DNA from: KK5 sp034043675
Lineage (GTDB): Bacteria; Pseudomonadota; Gammaproteobacteria; Burkholderiales; Burkholderiaceae_C
DNA length: 64,000 bases
Direction: 5' to 3'
Assembly: GCF_034043675.1 (NCBI RefSeq)
Contig: NZ_JAXCLA010000004.1
Span: 736,930 to 800,929 of the forward strand
In this document: positions 34,961 through 43,981 of the stretch, piece by piece
Numbering within the stretch: position 1 is the stretch's first letter
Layout: each line of letters starts with the position of its first letter
Made by a program: the position numbers and the translations under genes
Notes under the pieces: generated by a model
Databases searched by the model: none
What the model was told of the DNA's origin: nothing
The model's input: only the letters and a program-made list of their open reading frames with translations

Positions 34961-36394
34961 TCAGTCCTGGATCGAATCGCCCGCCGCCCGGGCCTGCGGC
35001 CCGCTCTCGCCTTCCTGCGGCCGTAGCTGGAAAAAGATGAACGAAGCCAGCGCCGCCATCGCACCGACGGCGATGTAGGTCGCATGGAAGGCCGGCACCA
35101 GGTCGACACCCGGATTGGCGCGGTTCACCGGCGCGCCGGAGAACAGCAGCAGGAACAGACTCGAGCTGGCCACGCCCAGGCTCATCGACAGCTGCTGCAC
35201 GACCGACAGCAGGCTGTTGCCGCCGCTGGCCGTCGTCGTGTCGAGCCCGCCCAGGGTCACCGTGTTCATCGCGGTGAACTGCAGGCTGTTGATCATGCCG
35301 AACAGGCCCAGTTGCACGGCCAGCCACAGGTGTGTCGTGCCGCGCTCGATCAGCGCGAAGCTGGCGATCATCAGGCCCAGGATCAGCGTGTTGCCGACCA
35401 GCACGCGGCGGTAGCCCTGGCGCTGGATCAGCTTCGTCGCGAGCGTCTTCGTCAGCATCGCGCCGATCACCGTCGGCACCATCGACAGGCCCGCCTCGCT
35501 AGGCGAGAAGCCCAGGCCCAGCTGCAGGAACATCGGCGTCAGGAAGGGCGTGGCGCCGCTGCCAAGGCGCGCGAACACATTGCCGATGATGCCGATGCGA
35601 AAGGTCGGGATCTTGAACAGCGCTGGATCGAACAGCGGACGCGGATGGCGCGTCGCATGCAGCCAGTAGGCCGCCATCGCGCACAGGCCCGCCACCAGGC
35701 AGATCACCGACAGCGCGGTGCTGACCAGATGCTCGCCCAGGCCCTGCAAGGCCAGCGAGCTGAGCATCAGCCCCAGGCTGAACAGCACGAAGCCGCCCCA
35801 GTCGAAGGCGCTCGGCGTCTCGCTGCGCAGCTGCGGCATGAAGCGCAGCGAGGCCCAGACGCCCGCCACGCCCACCGGCAGGTTGATCAGGAAGATCCAG
35901 TGCCAGCTGACGAACTGCACCAGGAAGCCGCCCAGGGTCGGGCCGATCAGCGGGCCGACCAGGCCGGGAATCGCGATGAAGCTCATCACCGGCAGGAACT
36001 GCTCGCGCGGGAACACGCGCAGCACCACCAGCCGCCCGATCGGCGCCAGCAGCGCGCCGCCCACGCCCTGCACCACCCGCGCGATCACGAGCATCCGCAA
36101 GGTGGGGCTCGCCGCGCAGCCCAGCGAACCGAGGCTGAACAGCGCGATCGCCCACAGGAACACCGTGCGCGTGCCGAAACGGTCCGCCAGCCAGCCCGAG
36201 GCGGGGATCACCAGCGCCACCGTCAGCATGTAGGCGATCACCGCCGACTGCATCCGCAGCGGGTTCTCGCCCAGGTCGCGCGCCATGCCGGGCAGCGCGG
36301 TGTTCAGGATCGTCGTGTCCAGCGTCTGCATGAAGAACGCCAGCGCCACGACCCAGGGCAGGTAGCGGCGGAAGGAAGGGTCGGTTGTTGCCAT
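34961..36394 (-). CDS. MFS multidrug transporter, DHA2 type
   Basis: A 477-residue proton-driven efflux pump with 13-14 predicted helices. Family motifs: FFMQTLDTTILNTALPGMA in helix 1 (typical of DHA2/MdtD) and GWLADRFGTRTVFLWAI (motif A). Also present are ARVVQGVGGALLAPIGRLVVLR (motif B) and IPGLVGPLIGPTLGGFLV (motif C). Start taken at ATG 36394 (MATTDPSFRRYLPW); ATG 36403 is three codons upstream and equally possible. Substrate not predictable. Stands alone between convergent phoH and divergent NlpC gene. Confidence 0.9.
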   Translation of the reverse strand: MATTDPSFRRYLPWVVALAFFMQTLDTTILNTALPGMARDLGENPLRMQSAVIAYMLTVALVIPASGWLADRFGTRTVFLWAIALFSLGSLGCAASPTLRMLVIARVVQGVGGALLAPIGRLVVLRVFPREQFLPVMSFIAIPGLVGPLIGPTLGGFLVQFVSWHWIFLINLPVGVAGVWASLRFMPQLRSETPSAFDWGGFVLFSLGLMLSSLALQGLGEHLVSTALSVICLVAGLCAMAAYWLHATRHPRPLFDPALFKIPTFRIGIIGNVFARLGSGATPFLTPMFLQLGLGFSPSEAGLSMVPTVIGAMLTKTLATKLIQRQGYRRVLVGNTLILGLMIASFALIERGTTHLWLAVQLGLFGMINSLQFTAMNTVTLGGLDTTTASGGNSLLSVVQQLSMSLGVASSSLFLLLFSGAPVNRANPGVDLVPAFHATYIAVGAMAALASFIFFQLRPQEGESGPQARAAGDSIQD

Positions 36395-36622
36395 CGGCCG
36401 CATTATCGGAGCGCCGATGCGTCCCTCATTCGTGAAGTATTCGACCTCTGCGGGCCGGAGCCGACGCTCCACCCTACGATCGGAAACACTGCTTCGAGGG
36501 GGTATGTGTTCCAATCCGGGGTTTTCCCTCGAACGGGGGCTTCCAGCGGACGCAGCCGCGGCGCATGGGAGCTACCAGATGTAAAGCCGTCGGGGCTTAC
36601 CCGCGGTCACCCCCTAGATTGC

Positions 36623-36650
36623 TTGACACCCCAAACAGCGCGCTTTTAAC
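36623..36650 (+). promoter_or_regulatory. Sigma-70-like promoter of the NlpC/P60 gene
   Basis: Perfect -35 TTGACA (36623-36628), 16-base spacer, -10 TTTAAC (36645-36650), 13 bases before the ATG, implying a very short leader. This lies in the 269-base gap between the divergent MFS and NlpC genes, which otherwise shows no gene. Confidence 0.5.
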
Positions 36651-36663
36651 CTGCGCGCCGACC

Positions 36664-37428
36664 ATGACGATCGCCGCCCGCCGACCGCCGCATTCCCCCG
36701 CTGCACGCGATGCGCTCCTCCGGATCAAGTCCGGTGCCGCCGCGGTGCTGCTGTGCGCGTGCGGCCTGGCCCAGGCGCAGCAGACGGACGGCCCGCCGGC
36801 CGGCATGGTGACGGGCGCCTACGGCCAGAGCCTGCAACTGCAGCAGACGACGGCTACACCGACAACCGTGGCCGCCACCGCGACGCCGCAGGCAAAACCT
36901 GGCCCCGTGGCGCCGGCCGACGCCGTCAGCCGCTTCCTGAAGGAGCGGGGCATCCTGGCCCAGGCGCAGGGCGAGTCGGGCCTGCTGGATCACGTTCGCG
37001 ATTCGGCGTCCGACCTCGTGCTGTCGGCGATGAATTTCCTCGGCGTGCGTTACACGCGCGGCGGCAACACGGCCTCCACCGGCTTCGACTGCAGCGGCTT
37101 CACACGCCACATCTTCGAGATGAGCATCGGCCTCGTGCTGCCGCGCCGTGCCGACGAGCAGGCCAAGATGAACAGCCTGATGAACATCAAGCGCGACGAG
37201 CTGAAGCCCGGCGACCTGGTGTTCTTCAACACGATGCGCGCCACCTTCTCGCACGTGGGCATCTACGTCGGCGAAGGCAAGTTCGTGCACGCCCCGCGCA
37301 CCGGCGCGGCCGTACGCGTGGATGACATGCGCGAGGCCTACTGGGCCAAGCGCTTCACCGGCGCGCGCCGCGCGGCCGACGTCCACAGCAGTAGCGCGAC
37401 CACCACCGGCGACACGGCGCTGCGCTGA
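36664..37428 (+). CDS. NlpC/P60 (C40) peptidoglycan endopeptidase
   Basis: A 254-residue exported cell-wall hydrolase: basic N-terminus, hydrophobic signal (GAAAVLLCACGLAQAQ), a Thr/Ala/Pro linker, and an NlpC/P60 domain (about 125-235). The catalytic Cys is in STGFDCSGFTRHIF and the His in FSHVGIYVGEG, with a second His in KFVHAPRTG. It should cut peptide stems between D-Glu and diamino acid in the periplasm. ATG 36664 gives a proper signal peptide; the upstream open frame lacks one. Confidence 0.9.
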   Translation: MTIAARRPPHSPAARDALLRIKSGAAAVLLCACGLAQAQQTDGPPAGMVTGAYGQSLQLQQTTATPTTVAATATPQAKPGPVAPADAVSRFLKERGILAQAQGESGLLDHVRDSASDLVLSAMNFLGVRYTRGGNTASTGFDCSGFTRHIFEMSIGLVLPRRADEQAKMNSLMNIKRDELKPGDLVFFNTMRATFSHVGIYVGEGKFVHAPRTGAAVRVDDMREAYWAKRFTGARRAADVHSSSATTTGDTALR

Positions 37429-37437
37429 AGCAGCGCT

Positions 37438-37926
37438 TCAGCCCGGCCGCTGGAAATCGTTCTCCAGCCAACGCAGGGCGCTCGCTTCGCTGAGCTTGAA
37501 GCTCGGCGACACCCGCACCTGGGCCAAGGCCGTGCCCTCGGCATCAAGCGCGCTCAGCGTCGCATAGGGGTTGTCCTCGTCCGGCACGATGTCCAGCAGC
37601 ACGTCGATGCGGCCCTGCGGCATGTCCAGGCGAACGCGCTTGTGCAGTTGCGCATGCAGCTGTTGCTCATGCCGGCGGATCACCTCGGAGGCTGTCTTCA
37701 CCAGCGTGTTGAAGGCCGCAGTGTCCAGCGGCTTCGGGTTCTTCTTGTCGCGGCCCATGGTCCAGGGGCCGACCAGCGCCGGCTCGGCCTCGCCGGCCAG
37801 CAGCATCGCCACCGCCCAGCCGTCGTCGTCTTCGTTCTTGATCACGCGGGCGGTCCAGCGCCCGTCCGACCACAGCCGCGCTTCCTGGATGACTTCGGTT
37901 TGACTATCGTCTTGCATTGATTCCAT
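37438..37926 (-). CDS. Conserved-looking hypothetical protein
   Basis: A 162-residue soluble, acidic protein (MESMQDDSQTEVIQEARLW). I recognise no family. It has an N-terminal stretch ARLWSDGRWTARVIKNEDDD, a central basic helix EVIRRHEQQLHAQLHKRVRL, and ends LRWLENDFQRPG. Start is ATG 37926; ATG 37917 is an alternative. It is divergent from the PPC-domain gene (18 bases between starts) and convergent with the NlpC gene. Its compact length and normal codon use favour a real gene. Confidence 0.65.
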   Translation of the reverse strand: MESMQDDSQTEVIQEARLWSDGRWTARVIKNEDDDGWAVAMLLAGEAEPALVGPWTMGRDKKNPKPLDTAAFNTLVKTASEVIRRHEQQLHAQLHKRVRLDMPQGRIDVLLDIVPDEDNPYATLSALDAEGTALAQVRVSPSFKLSEASALRWLENDFQRPG

Positions 37927-37944
37927 CCAGCCGAAGGTACCACG

Positions 37945-38340
37945 ATGAAGCTGCTGCCCCTGCGCCTCCAACCGGGCGACGACCTGCGCCCTGCCCTCGA
38001 ACAGGCGGTACGACAGGCCGGCTGCGATGCCGCCTTCGTCCTCAGCGGCATCGGCAGCCTTGGTCGCGCCAGCATCCGGCTCGCCGGCGCCGAGCAGACG
38101 CTGGTGCTCGACGGCGAATACGAGATCCTGACCTTGGCCGGCAGCATCGCCAGCAACGGCTCTCACCTGCACATGAGCCTCTCCGATCGCGAGGGTCGCG
38201 TGCTCGGCGGCCACGCCGGCCCCGGCTGCATTGTGCGAACCACGGCCGAGGTCTTGCTCGCGCTGCTGCCCGACTGGCAGCTCCGCCGCGAACCCGATGA
38301 GGCAACGGGTTATGCTGAATTGAAGATCACTCCGTCCTGA
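37945..38340 (+). CDS. PPC-domain (DUF296) DNA-binding-type protein
   Basis: A 131-residue single PPC/DUF296 domain: MKLLPLRLQPGDDLRPALEQ, FVLSGIGSLGRASIRL, and the characteristic GSIASNGSHLHMSLSDREGRV followed by GGHAGPGCIV. Plant relatives are AT-hook DNA-binding proteins; the bacterial version lacks an AT hook and its role is unknown. The histidine-containing HLHM and GGHA segments resemble a metal-binding site seen in structures of the family. The amidase gene follows 8 bases later, so they are probably co-transcribed. Confidence 0.85.
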   Translation: MKLLPLRLQPGDDLRPALEQAVRQAGCDAAFVLSGIGSLGRASIRLAGAEQTLVLDGEYEILTLAGSIASNGSHLHMSLSDREGRVLGGHAGPGCIVRTTAEVLLALLPDWQLRREPDEATGYAELKITPS

Positions 38341-38348
38341 ACCTCCCG

Positions 38349-39950
38349 ATGCATCGTCGCCACTTCCTCAGCGCCGCCTCTGCGCTTTCGACCGCAGCCG
38401 CAGCAGCAACGACAACAGCGGCGATGCCCGAAACCACGCCCTTCGCCTTCGCCGGCCTGAGCGCTGCAGAAGCGAGCCTCCGGATGGCGGAGGGCAGCCT
38501 CAGTTCGCTCGGGCTGACGCAGGCCTACCTCGCCCGCATCGCCGCCGTGGACCGGGCGGGGCCCAAGCTGAACAGCATCATCGAGCTGAACCCCGATGCC
38601 GAGGCGATCGCCGCCGAACGCGATGCCGAGCGGGCCGCCGGCAAGCTGCGCGGCCCGCTGCACGGCCTACCGGTGCTCATCAAGGACAACATCGCGACCC
38701 ACGACCGCATGTCCAACACCGCCGGCTCCATCGCGTTGGCCGGCGTGCCGGTGCCCCGCGACGCGACGCTGGTGACGCGGCTGCGCGAGGCCGGTGCGGT
38801 GATCCTCGGCAAGACCAATCTGTCGGAGTGGGCCAACTTCCGCGGCAAGGCCTCGGTGAGCGGTTGGAGCAGCCGCGGCGGCCAGACGCTCAACCCCTAT
38901 GCGCTGGACCGCTCGCCCAGCGGCTCGTCGTCCGGCAGCGGCGCGGCGCTGGCAGCCGACCTGTCGCTGCTCGGCGTGGGCACGGAAACGGATGGTTCGG
39001 TCACCTCGCCCTGCTCGCTGCAGGCGCTGGTGGGCGTGAAGCCGACGGTGGGCCTGGTCTCGCGCCACGGCATCGTCCCGATCTCCCCTTCGCAGGACAC
39101 GGCCGGCCCAATGTGCCGCAGCGTGGCGGACGCTGCGCTGCTGCTGTGGGCGATGACCGGTTTGGACCCGGCCGACCCGATCACGCAAACGCAGCAGGGC
39201 CGCTTCGACCGCGACACGCTGCTGACCTTGCCGACCGGCGCGCTGCAAGGCAAGCGGATCGGCGTGGCCATCAACCTCGTCGAGGGCCACGGCCGCGCCA
39301 CCGTCGCGTTGTTCGAGGCCGCACTGTCCGCGCTGGAAGCAGCTGGCGCCACGCTAGTCCGCGACCCGCTGCCGCAGCTTCCTGCGATGGGCGCCGGCGA
39401 GCTCGACGTGCTGGTCTACGAGATGGCCCCCGCAATGGCCGACTACCTGCGCGACTTCGCGCCGCAGGGCCCGTTCAGGACGATCGCCGACCTCGTGGCC
39501 TTCAACGAATCCCATCCCGAGACGCTGGCGCTGTTCGGCCAGGAGTGGTTCCAGGCTTCTGCCGAGTCCGCCAAGGCCGGTGGCCTGAAGGCGCCCAAGT
39601 ACCTGAAGTCGCTGGCCACCGGCCAGCTCGCGGCCCGGGCACAGGGCATCGACGCGATGCTGAAGAAGCACCGCCTCGACGCCATCGTCGCGCCGACCTC
39701 CGGCCCTGCCTGGCTCATCGACACGATCAAGGGCGACCAGGACACCACGCCCGCCGCGACGCAGCCTGCCGCCGTGGCGGGCTATCCGCATGTCACCGTG
39801 CCGATGGGCCAGGTCAGCGGCCTGCCGGTGGGTCTGTCCTTCTTCGGCACGGCCTGGTCCGACGCCCGATTGCTGGCACTGGCCGCGGACTACGAGCAGC
39901 GCACCCTGCTGCGCCGCGAGCCGCAGTACCGGCCCCGCACCGCCGTCTGA
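38349..39950 (+). CDS. Amidase (amidase-signature family), probably exported
   Basis: A 533-residue amidase-signature hydrolase. The Ser-cisSer-Lys triad is visible: lysine in GLPVLIKDNIATHD and serines in the Gly/Ser loop YALDRSPSGSSSGSGAALAA. The flanking VGTETDGSVTSPCSLQALVG is typical. The N-terminus (MHRRHFLSAASALSTAAAA) has a twin-arginine-like RRHF start, so Tat export is likely. The substrate is not deducible. It is convergent with the chemoreceptor gene, with one base between stops. Confidence 0.92.
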   Translation: MHRRHFLSAASALSTAAAAATTTAAMPETTPFAFAGLSAAEASLRMAEGSLSSLGLTQAYLARIAAVDRAGPKLNSIIELNPDAEAIAAERDAERAAGKLRGPLHGLPVLIKDNIATHDRMSNTAGSIALAGVPVPRDATLVTRLREAGAVILGKTNLSEWANFRGKASVSGWSSRGGQTLNPYALDRSPSGSSSGSGAALAADLSLLGVGTETDGSVTSPCSLQALVGVKPTVGLVSRHGIVPISPSQDTAGPMCRSVADAALLLWAMTGLDPADPITQTQQGRFDRDTLLTLPTGALQGKRIGVAINLVEGHGRATVALFEAALSALEAAGATLVRDPLPQLPAMGAGELDVLVYEMAPAMADYLRDFAPQGPFRTIADLVAFNESHPETLALFGQEWFQASAESAKAGGLKAPKYLKSLATGQLAARAQGIDAMLKKHRLDAIVAPTSGPAWLIDTIKGDQDTTPAATQPAAVAGYPHVTVPMGQVSGLPVGLSFFGTAWSDARLLALAADYEQRTLLRREPQYRPRTAV

Positions 39951-39951
39951 T

Positions 39952-41808
39952 TCAGTCGACCTTGAACACCGACATCATCTCGTTGAGCTTCGCCGCCTGA
40001 TGCTTCAGGCTCTCGGCCGCGGCGGCGCTCTGCTCGACCAGGGCCGCATTCTGCTGCGTGACGGTGTCGAGCTGGGCGACCGCGTCGCCGATCTGGTCGA
40101 TGCCCTGACTCTGCTCGATGCTGGCGACGCTGATCTCGCTCATCAGCTCGTTCATGCGCCGTACCTGGCTGACGATGGACTCCATCGCGCTGCCGGCCGA
40201 GGCGACCTGCCGTGCGCCGCCCTCCACCGTCTCGACGTTACGGCCGATCAGCTCCTTGATCTCGCGCGCCGCCTGCGCGCTGCGTTGCGCCAGCGTGCGC
40301 ACCTCACCGGCCACGACAGCGAAGCCGCGGCCCTGTTCGCCGGCGCGCGCCGCTTCCACCGCCGCATTGAGCGCCAGGATGTTGGTCTGGAACGCGATGC
40401 CATCGATCACGCCGATGATGTCGTTGATCTGGCGCGAGGCCTCGCTGATGCGATCCATCGTCGTGACGACCTGACCCACCACCTCGCCGCCCTGCGTGGC
40501 CGCGCCGCTGGCGCTGGCGGCGATCTGCGCGGCCGAGCGCGCGGTGTCGGCGTTCTGCTTGACGGTTGCCGTCAGCTCCTCCATTGACGCCGCGGTGCGC
40601 TGCAGGTTGCCGGCCTGCTCCTCGGTGCGCTGGCTGAGGTCGGTGTTGCCGACCGAGATCTCCGACGAGCCCGTCGCGATCGATTCGGCGCTGGCCCGCA
40701 CCTGGCGCACCAGCGTCGCCAGCGAATCGACGAAGCGGTTGAACGATTCACCGAGCCGGCCGATCTCGTCGCGGCTCTCGACGGTCATGCGCCGTGTCAG
40801 GTCGCCCTCGCCGTCGGCGATGTCGGCCAGCAGGTCGGCGGCGCGACGGATCGGCGCGGAGATCGCGCGGCTGATCAGCACGATCAGCACCAGCGCCACG
40901 CCACCACCGATCAGCACCGCCACCAGGGTGGCGATCTGCAGCGCGCGCGTCACCGGGCCGATCAGCTCGCGCGCCGGCACCTCGGCGATCACGTAGGCAT
41001 TCAGCTCCGGGATCGGCGTCGATGCGATGAAGCGCTCGCCGTCCGCCGCCTCGTAGCTGGCGCTGGCGAAGTCCTTGCCGCCGAGCAGCTTACCGGCCAG
41101 CTCGGCATTCATGCCCGGCAGGTCCTTCAGCGCATGCTTGCCGTCGATCAGCGCCGGGTCGCGGTGCATCAGGATCGCGCCGTTGGCGCGCACGATGGCA
41201 GCGGAGCCGGTCTCGCCGATCCGGTAGTCGGCGATCGCCTTGGCCATCTCGTTCACCGCCAGGCCCACGCCGGCCACGCCCAGCTTGCCACCGGGCGCCT
41301 CGAAGCGCGCATTGATGAACAGCATCCAGGCGCCGTTGGAGACCTCGCGGTCGATGTCCAGCGTGTAGGGCTTGCCGCTGGCGAGGAAGCCGTGGAACCA
41401 CTGGTCCTTGTCGCCGATCTGGCGCTGCACGCCGGTCTCGCCCAGGTAGTTGTGCGTCGACTGCGAGACCCAGAACACCGCCGCAGCGCCGTTCTGCGCC
41501 TTGACCGCATTGGCCTGGGCCTTCCAGGCGGACAGGCCTGCCTCGGGCTCACCTTCGGATTCCCACTGCAGCACGTAGGCGTCGTGCGCCAGCGCGAAGG
41601 AGGCCGTCAGCGGCACCGCCAGGCGGCGTTGCACATCGGAGCGGATCGCGTTGACGGCGTTGGGCAGCTCCTGGCCGACGACGCGTTCGCGCACGGCCCG
41701 GCCGATCAGCCAGTTGCTGAGCCCGCCCGAGATCGCGATGAACAACAGCAGGCAGACGCCCAGCGAAGCGATGAGCTTGTGCTGGATGGACAGGCGACTG
41801 AGATTCAT
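39952..41808 (-). CDS. Methyl-accepting chemotaxis protein with dCache sensor
   Basis: A 618-residue membrane chemoreceptor: TM1 (about 12-30, LIASLGVCLLLFIAISGGLS), a periplasmic double-Cache region (about 35-290, with GVAGVGLAVNEMAKAI), TM2 (about 293-315, IATLVAVLIGGGVALVLIVL), a HAMP domain and a cytoplasmic signalling domain. The signalling hairpin is IDGIAFQTNILALNAAVEAA with GRGFAVVAGEVRTLAQRSA after it. No C-terminal CheR-docking pentapeptide. The ligand is unknown; it adjoins the phenylacetate operon, but no link is proven. Confidence 0.93.
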   Translation of the reverse strand: MNLSRLSIQHKLIASLGVCLLLFIAISGGLSNWLIGRAVRERVVGQELPNAVNAIRSDVQRRLAVPLTASFALAHDAYVLQWESEGEPEAGLSAWKAQANAVKAQNGAAAVFWVSQSTHNYLGETGVQRQIGDKDQWFHGFLASGKPYTLDIDREVSNGAWMLFINARFEAPGGKLGVAGVGLAVNEMAKAIADYRIGETGSAAIVRANGAILMHRDPALIDGKHALKDLPGMNAELAGKLLGGKDFASASYEAADGERFIASTPIPELNAYVIAEVPARELIGPVTRALQIATLVAVLIGGGVALVLIVLISRAISAPIRRAADLLADIADGEGDLTRRMTVESRDEIGRLGESFNRFVDSLATLVRQVRASAESIATGSSEISVGNTDLSQRTEEQAGNLQRTAASMEELTATVKQNADTARSAAQIAASASGAATQGGEVVGQVVTTMDRISEASRQINDIIGVIDGIAFQTNILALNAAVEAARAGEQGRGFAVVAGEVRTLAQRSAQAAREIKELIGRNVETVEGGARQVASAGSAMESIVSQVRRMNELMSEISVASIEQSQGIDQIGDAVAQLDTVTQQNAALVEQSAAAAESLKHQAAKLNEMMSVFKVD

Positions 41809-41904
41809 GCGGGGCCCCTCGTGTCTTTGTTGGACGGGAATTGTTCGCCATCCGACACGGCGGAAACCACCGCCCCCGTCATAACTGCCCTGACTTGTCG
41901 TCCT

Positions 41905-43956
41905 TCAGCTCACCTGCTGCTTGGCGACCAGCGTCAAGATGTCGTAGCTCGCCACCAGCTCACCGTCCTGGTTCGTCACCGCCACATCCCAGGCGACGAC
42001 GCCCTGCGGCTGCTGGTCCTTCTTCGTCGGGCGGTCGATCTTGCGCTTGCAGGTGAGCCGTGCCTGGATGGTGTCGCCGATCGCCACCGGCTTGACGAAG
42101 CGCAGCGTGTCCAGGCCGTAGTTGGCCAGCACCGGCCCCGGCGCCGGCGACACGAACAGGCCCGCCGCGGCCGACAGCACGAAGTAGCCGTGGGCGATGC
42201 GCTGGCCGAACTGCGTCTGCTTCGCGGCGATCTCGTCGAAGTGCATGTAGAAGTAGTCGCCCGAGATGCCGCCGAAGTTGACGATGTCCGCCTCGCTGAC
42301 AGTGCGCCGGTGCGTCAGCAGCGAATCGCCGACCTGGATCTCGTGGAAGTGCTTGCGGAACGGATGGACCACGTCCTCCTTCACCGCGGCGCCGCGCTGG
42401 TATTCACCGGTCACGGCGGTCAGCATCGTCGGCGAGCCCTGCACCGCCGCGCGCTGCAGGTAGTGCGTGACGGCGCGCAGGCCGCCGAGTTCCTCGCCGC
42501 CGCCGGCGCGGCCCGGGCCGCCGTGCTTGAGCAGCGGCAGCGGCGAGCCGTGGCCCGTCGACTCCTTGGCAGCCTCGCGGTCCAGCACCAGCATGCGGCC
42601 GTGGTGGGCGGCGGCCACCGGGATCATCTGCATCGCCACTGCCGGTGTCTTGGTCACCAGCGTGCCGACCAGGCTGCCGCGGCCCTTGGCGGCCAGCGCC
42701 AGCGCTTCGTCCATGTCGGCGTAGGGCATCAGGGTGCTCACTGGGCCGAAGGCCTCGATGTTGTGGACCGCCTCGTTGGCGAACGCATCGCGGCACAGCA
42801 GCAGCGTGGGGCTGAAGAAGGCACCGTCGCCGACGCCCTCGCCTTGCGGCGCGAAACCGTCGCGCTCGCCGAAAACGATCTCGTTGCCGGCCGCGAGTTG
42901 CGCCAAGCGCTCCGCCACGTCGGACTGCTGCGCCTTGGAGGCCAGCGCACCCATGCGCACGCCTTCCAGCGCCGGGTCGCCCACGCTGATCTTGGCCAGG
43001 CGCTCGCGCAGCTTCGTGGCCACCGCATCGATCAGCGCCGCCGGCACGATCGCGCGGCGGATGGCCGTGCACTTCTGGCCGGCCTTGACGCTCATCTCCT
43101 TGGCGACTTCCTTGACGAAGAGGTCGAACTCCTCGTCGTCGGGCGTCACGTCCGGGCCGAGGATCGCGCAGTTAAGGCTGTCCGCCTCGGCGTTGAACGG
43201 GATGCTGCGGCGGATGATGTTCGGGTTGACCTTGAGCTGCGAGGCGGTGTCGGCCGAGCCGGTGAAGGTAACGACGTCGGGTTCCTCCAGCCGGTCCAGC
43301 AGGTCGGCCGTGCCGCCGATCACCAGTTGCAGCGCGCCGGGCGGCAGCAGGCCCGAGGACTGCATGATGCGCACCGCGGCCTCGGTCACGTAGCTGGTGG
43401 CCGTGGCGGGCTTGACGATGCAGGGCATGCCGGCCAGGAAGCTCGGCGCGAACTTCTCCAGCATCCCCCAGACCGGGAAATTGAAGGCATTGATGTGCAC
43501 TGCCACGCCGCCGCGCGGCACCAGGATGTGAGTACCGGCGAAGTGGCCCAGCTTGCCCAGGCGCGAGACCGGGCCTTCGTGCAACACGTTGCTTGAAGGC
43601 AGCTCAGCCGCGCCGAGGCTGGCGTAGGCGTAGAGCGTGCCGGAGCCGCCCTCAATGTCGATCCAGCTGTCGGCGCGGGTGGCGCCGGTGTGGGCCGAGA
43701 TTGCGTACAACTCTTCCTTTCGCTCGTTCAGCAGCGCACCGAGCGCCCGCAGTCGCGCCGCACGCTGCTGGAAGTCGAGCTTCAGCAGCGCCGGCAGTGC
43801 GGTCTTGCGGGCGTAATGCAGGCTCTCCGCGAAGTCGATCTCCTCGGCATGGGTACGCGCCACTTCACGGCCGTTGATGGCGCTGTTCAGCGAACGCGCC
43901 GCTTGGGAACCGATCCAACGGTCGGCGATCAGGCTTTGGAGAACGGGAGTGCTCAT
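41905..43956 (-). CDS. paaZ: Bifunctional oxepin-CoA hydrolase / 3-oxo-5,6-dehydrosuberyl-CoA semialdehyde dehydrogenase PaaZ
   Basis: Opens the oxepin-CoA ring and oxidises the resulting aldehyde in phenylacetate breakdown. The 683 residues comprise an aldehyde dehydrogenase domain (about 1-510; VAVHINAFNFPVWGMLEKF, catalytic Cys in KAGQKCTAIRRAI) and a C-terminal MaoC-type R-hydratase domain. The hydratase has FGGISGDYFYMHFDE and IAHGYFVLSAAAGLF. Length matches fused PaaZ. Last gene of the paa run, 25 bases after the solute-binding protein. Confidence 0.95.
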   Translation of the reverse strand: MSTPVLQSLIADRWIGSQAARSLNSAINGREVARTHAEEIDFAESLHYARKTALPALLKLDFQQRAARLRALGALLNERKEELYAISAHTGATRADSWIDIEGGSGTLYAYASLGAAELPSSNVLHEGPVSRLGKLGHFAGTHILVPRGGVAVHINAFNFPVWGMLEKFAPSFLAGMPCIVKPATATSYVTEAAVRIMQSSGLLPPGALQLVIGGTADLLDRLEEPDVVTFTGSADTASQLKVNPNIIRRSIPFNAEADSLNCAILGPDVTPDDEEFDLFVKEVAKEMSVKAGQKCTAIRRAIVPAALIDAVATKLRERLAKISVGDPALEGVRMGALASKAQQSDVAERLAQLAAGNEIVFGERDGFAPQGEGVGDGAFFSPTLLLCRDAFANEAVHNIEAFGPVSTLMPYADMDEALALAAKGRGSLVGTLVTKTPAVAMQMIPVAAAHHGRMLVLDREAAKESTGHGSPLPLLKHGGPGRAGGGEELGGLRAVTHYLQRAAVQGSPTMLTAVTGEYQRGAAVKEDVVHPFRKHFHEIQVGDSLLTHRRTVSEADIVNFGGISGDYFYMHFDEIAAKQTQFGQRIAHGYFVLSAAAGLFVSPAPGPVLANYGLDTLRFVKPVAIGDTIQARLTCKRKIDRPTKKDQQPQGVVAWDVAVTNQDGELVASYDILTLVAKQQVS

Positions 43957-43981
43957 ACGAAATCTCGGTGCTTTGCTTGAC

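Noticed and set aside
30697..35109. A 1470-codon open frame on the minus strand covering alaA and running antisense through bcp and phoH
   Set aside because: Only the last 408 codons match a protein (alaA). The rest is the low-stop antisense of high-GC genes, with skewed His/Arg/Gln content and no family match.
36395..36663. A gene in the 269-base gap between the MFS and NlpC genes
   Set aside because: No frame with a plausible start and composition; only a promoter for the NlpC gene is supported.
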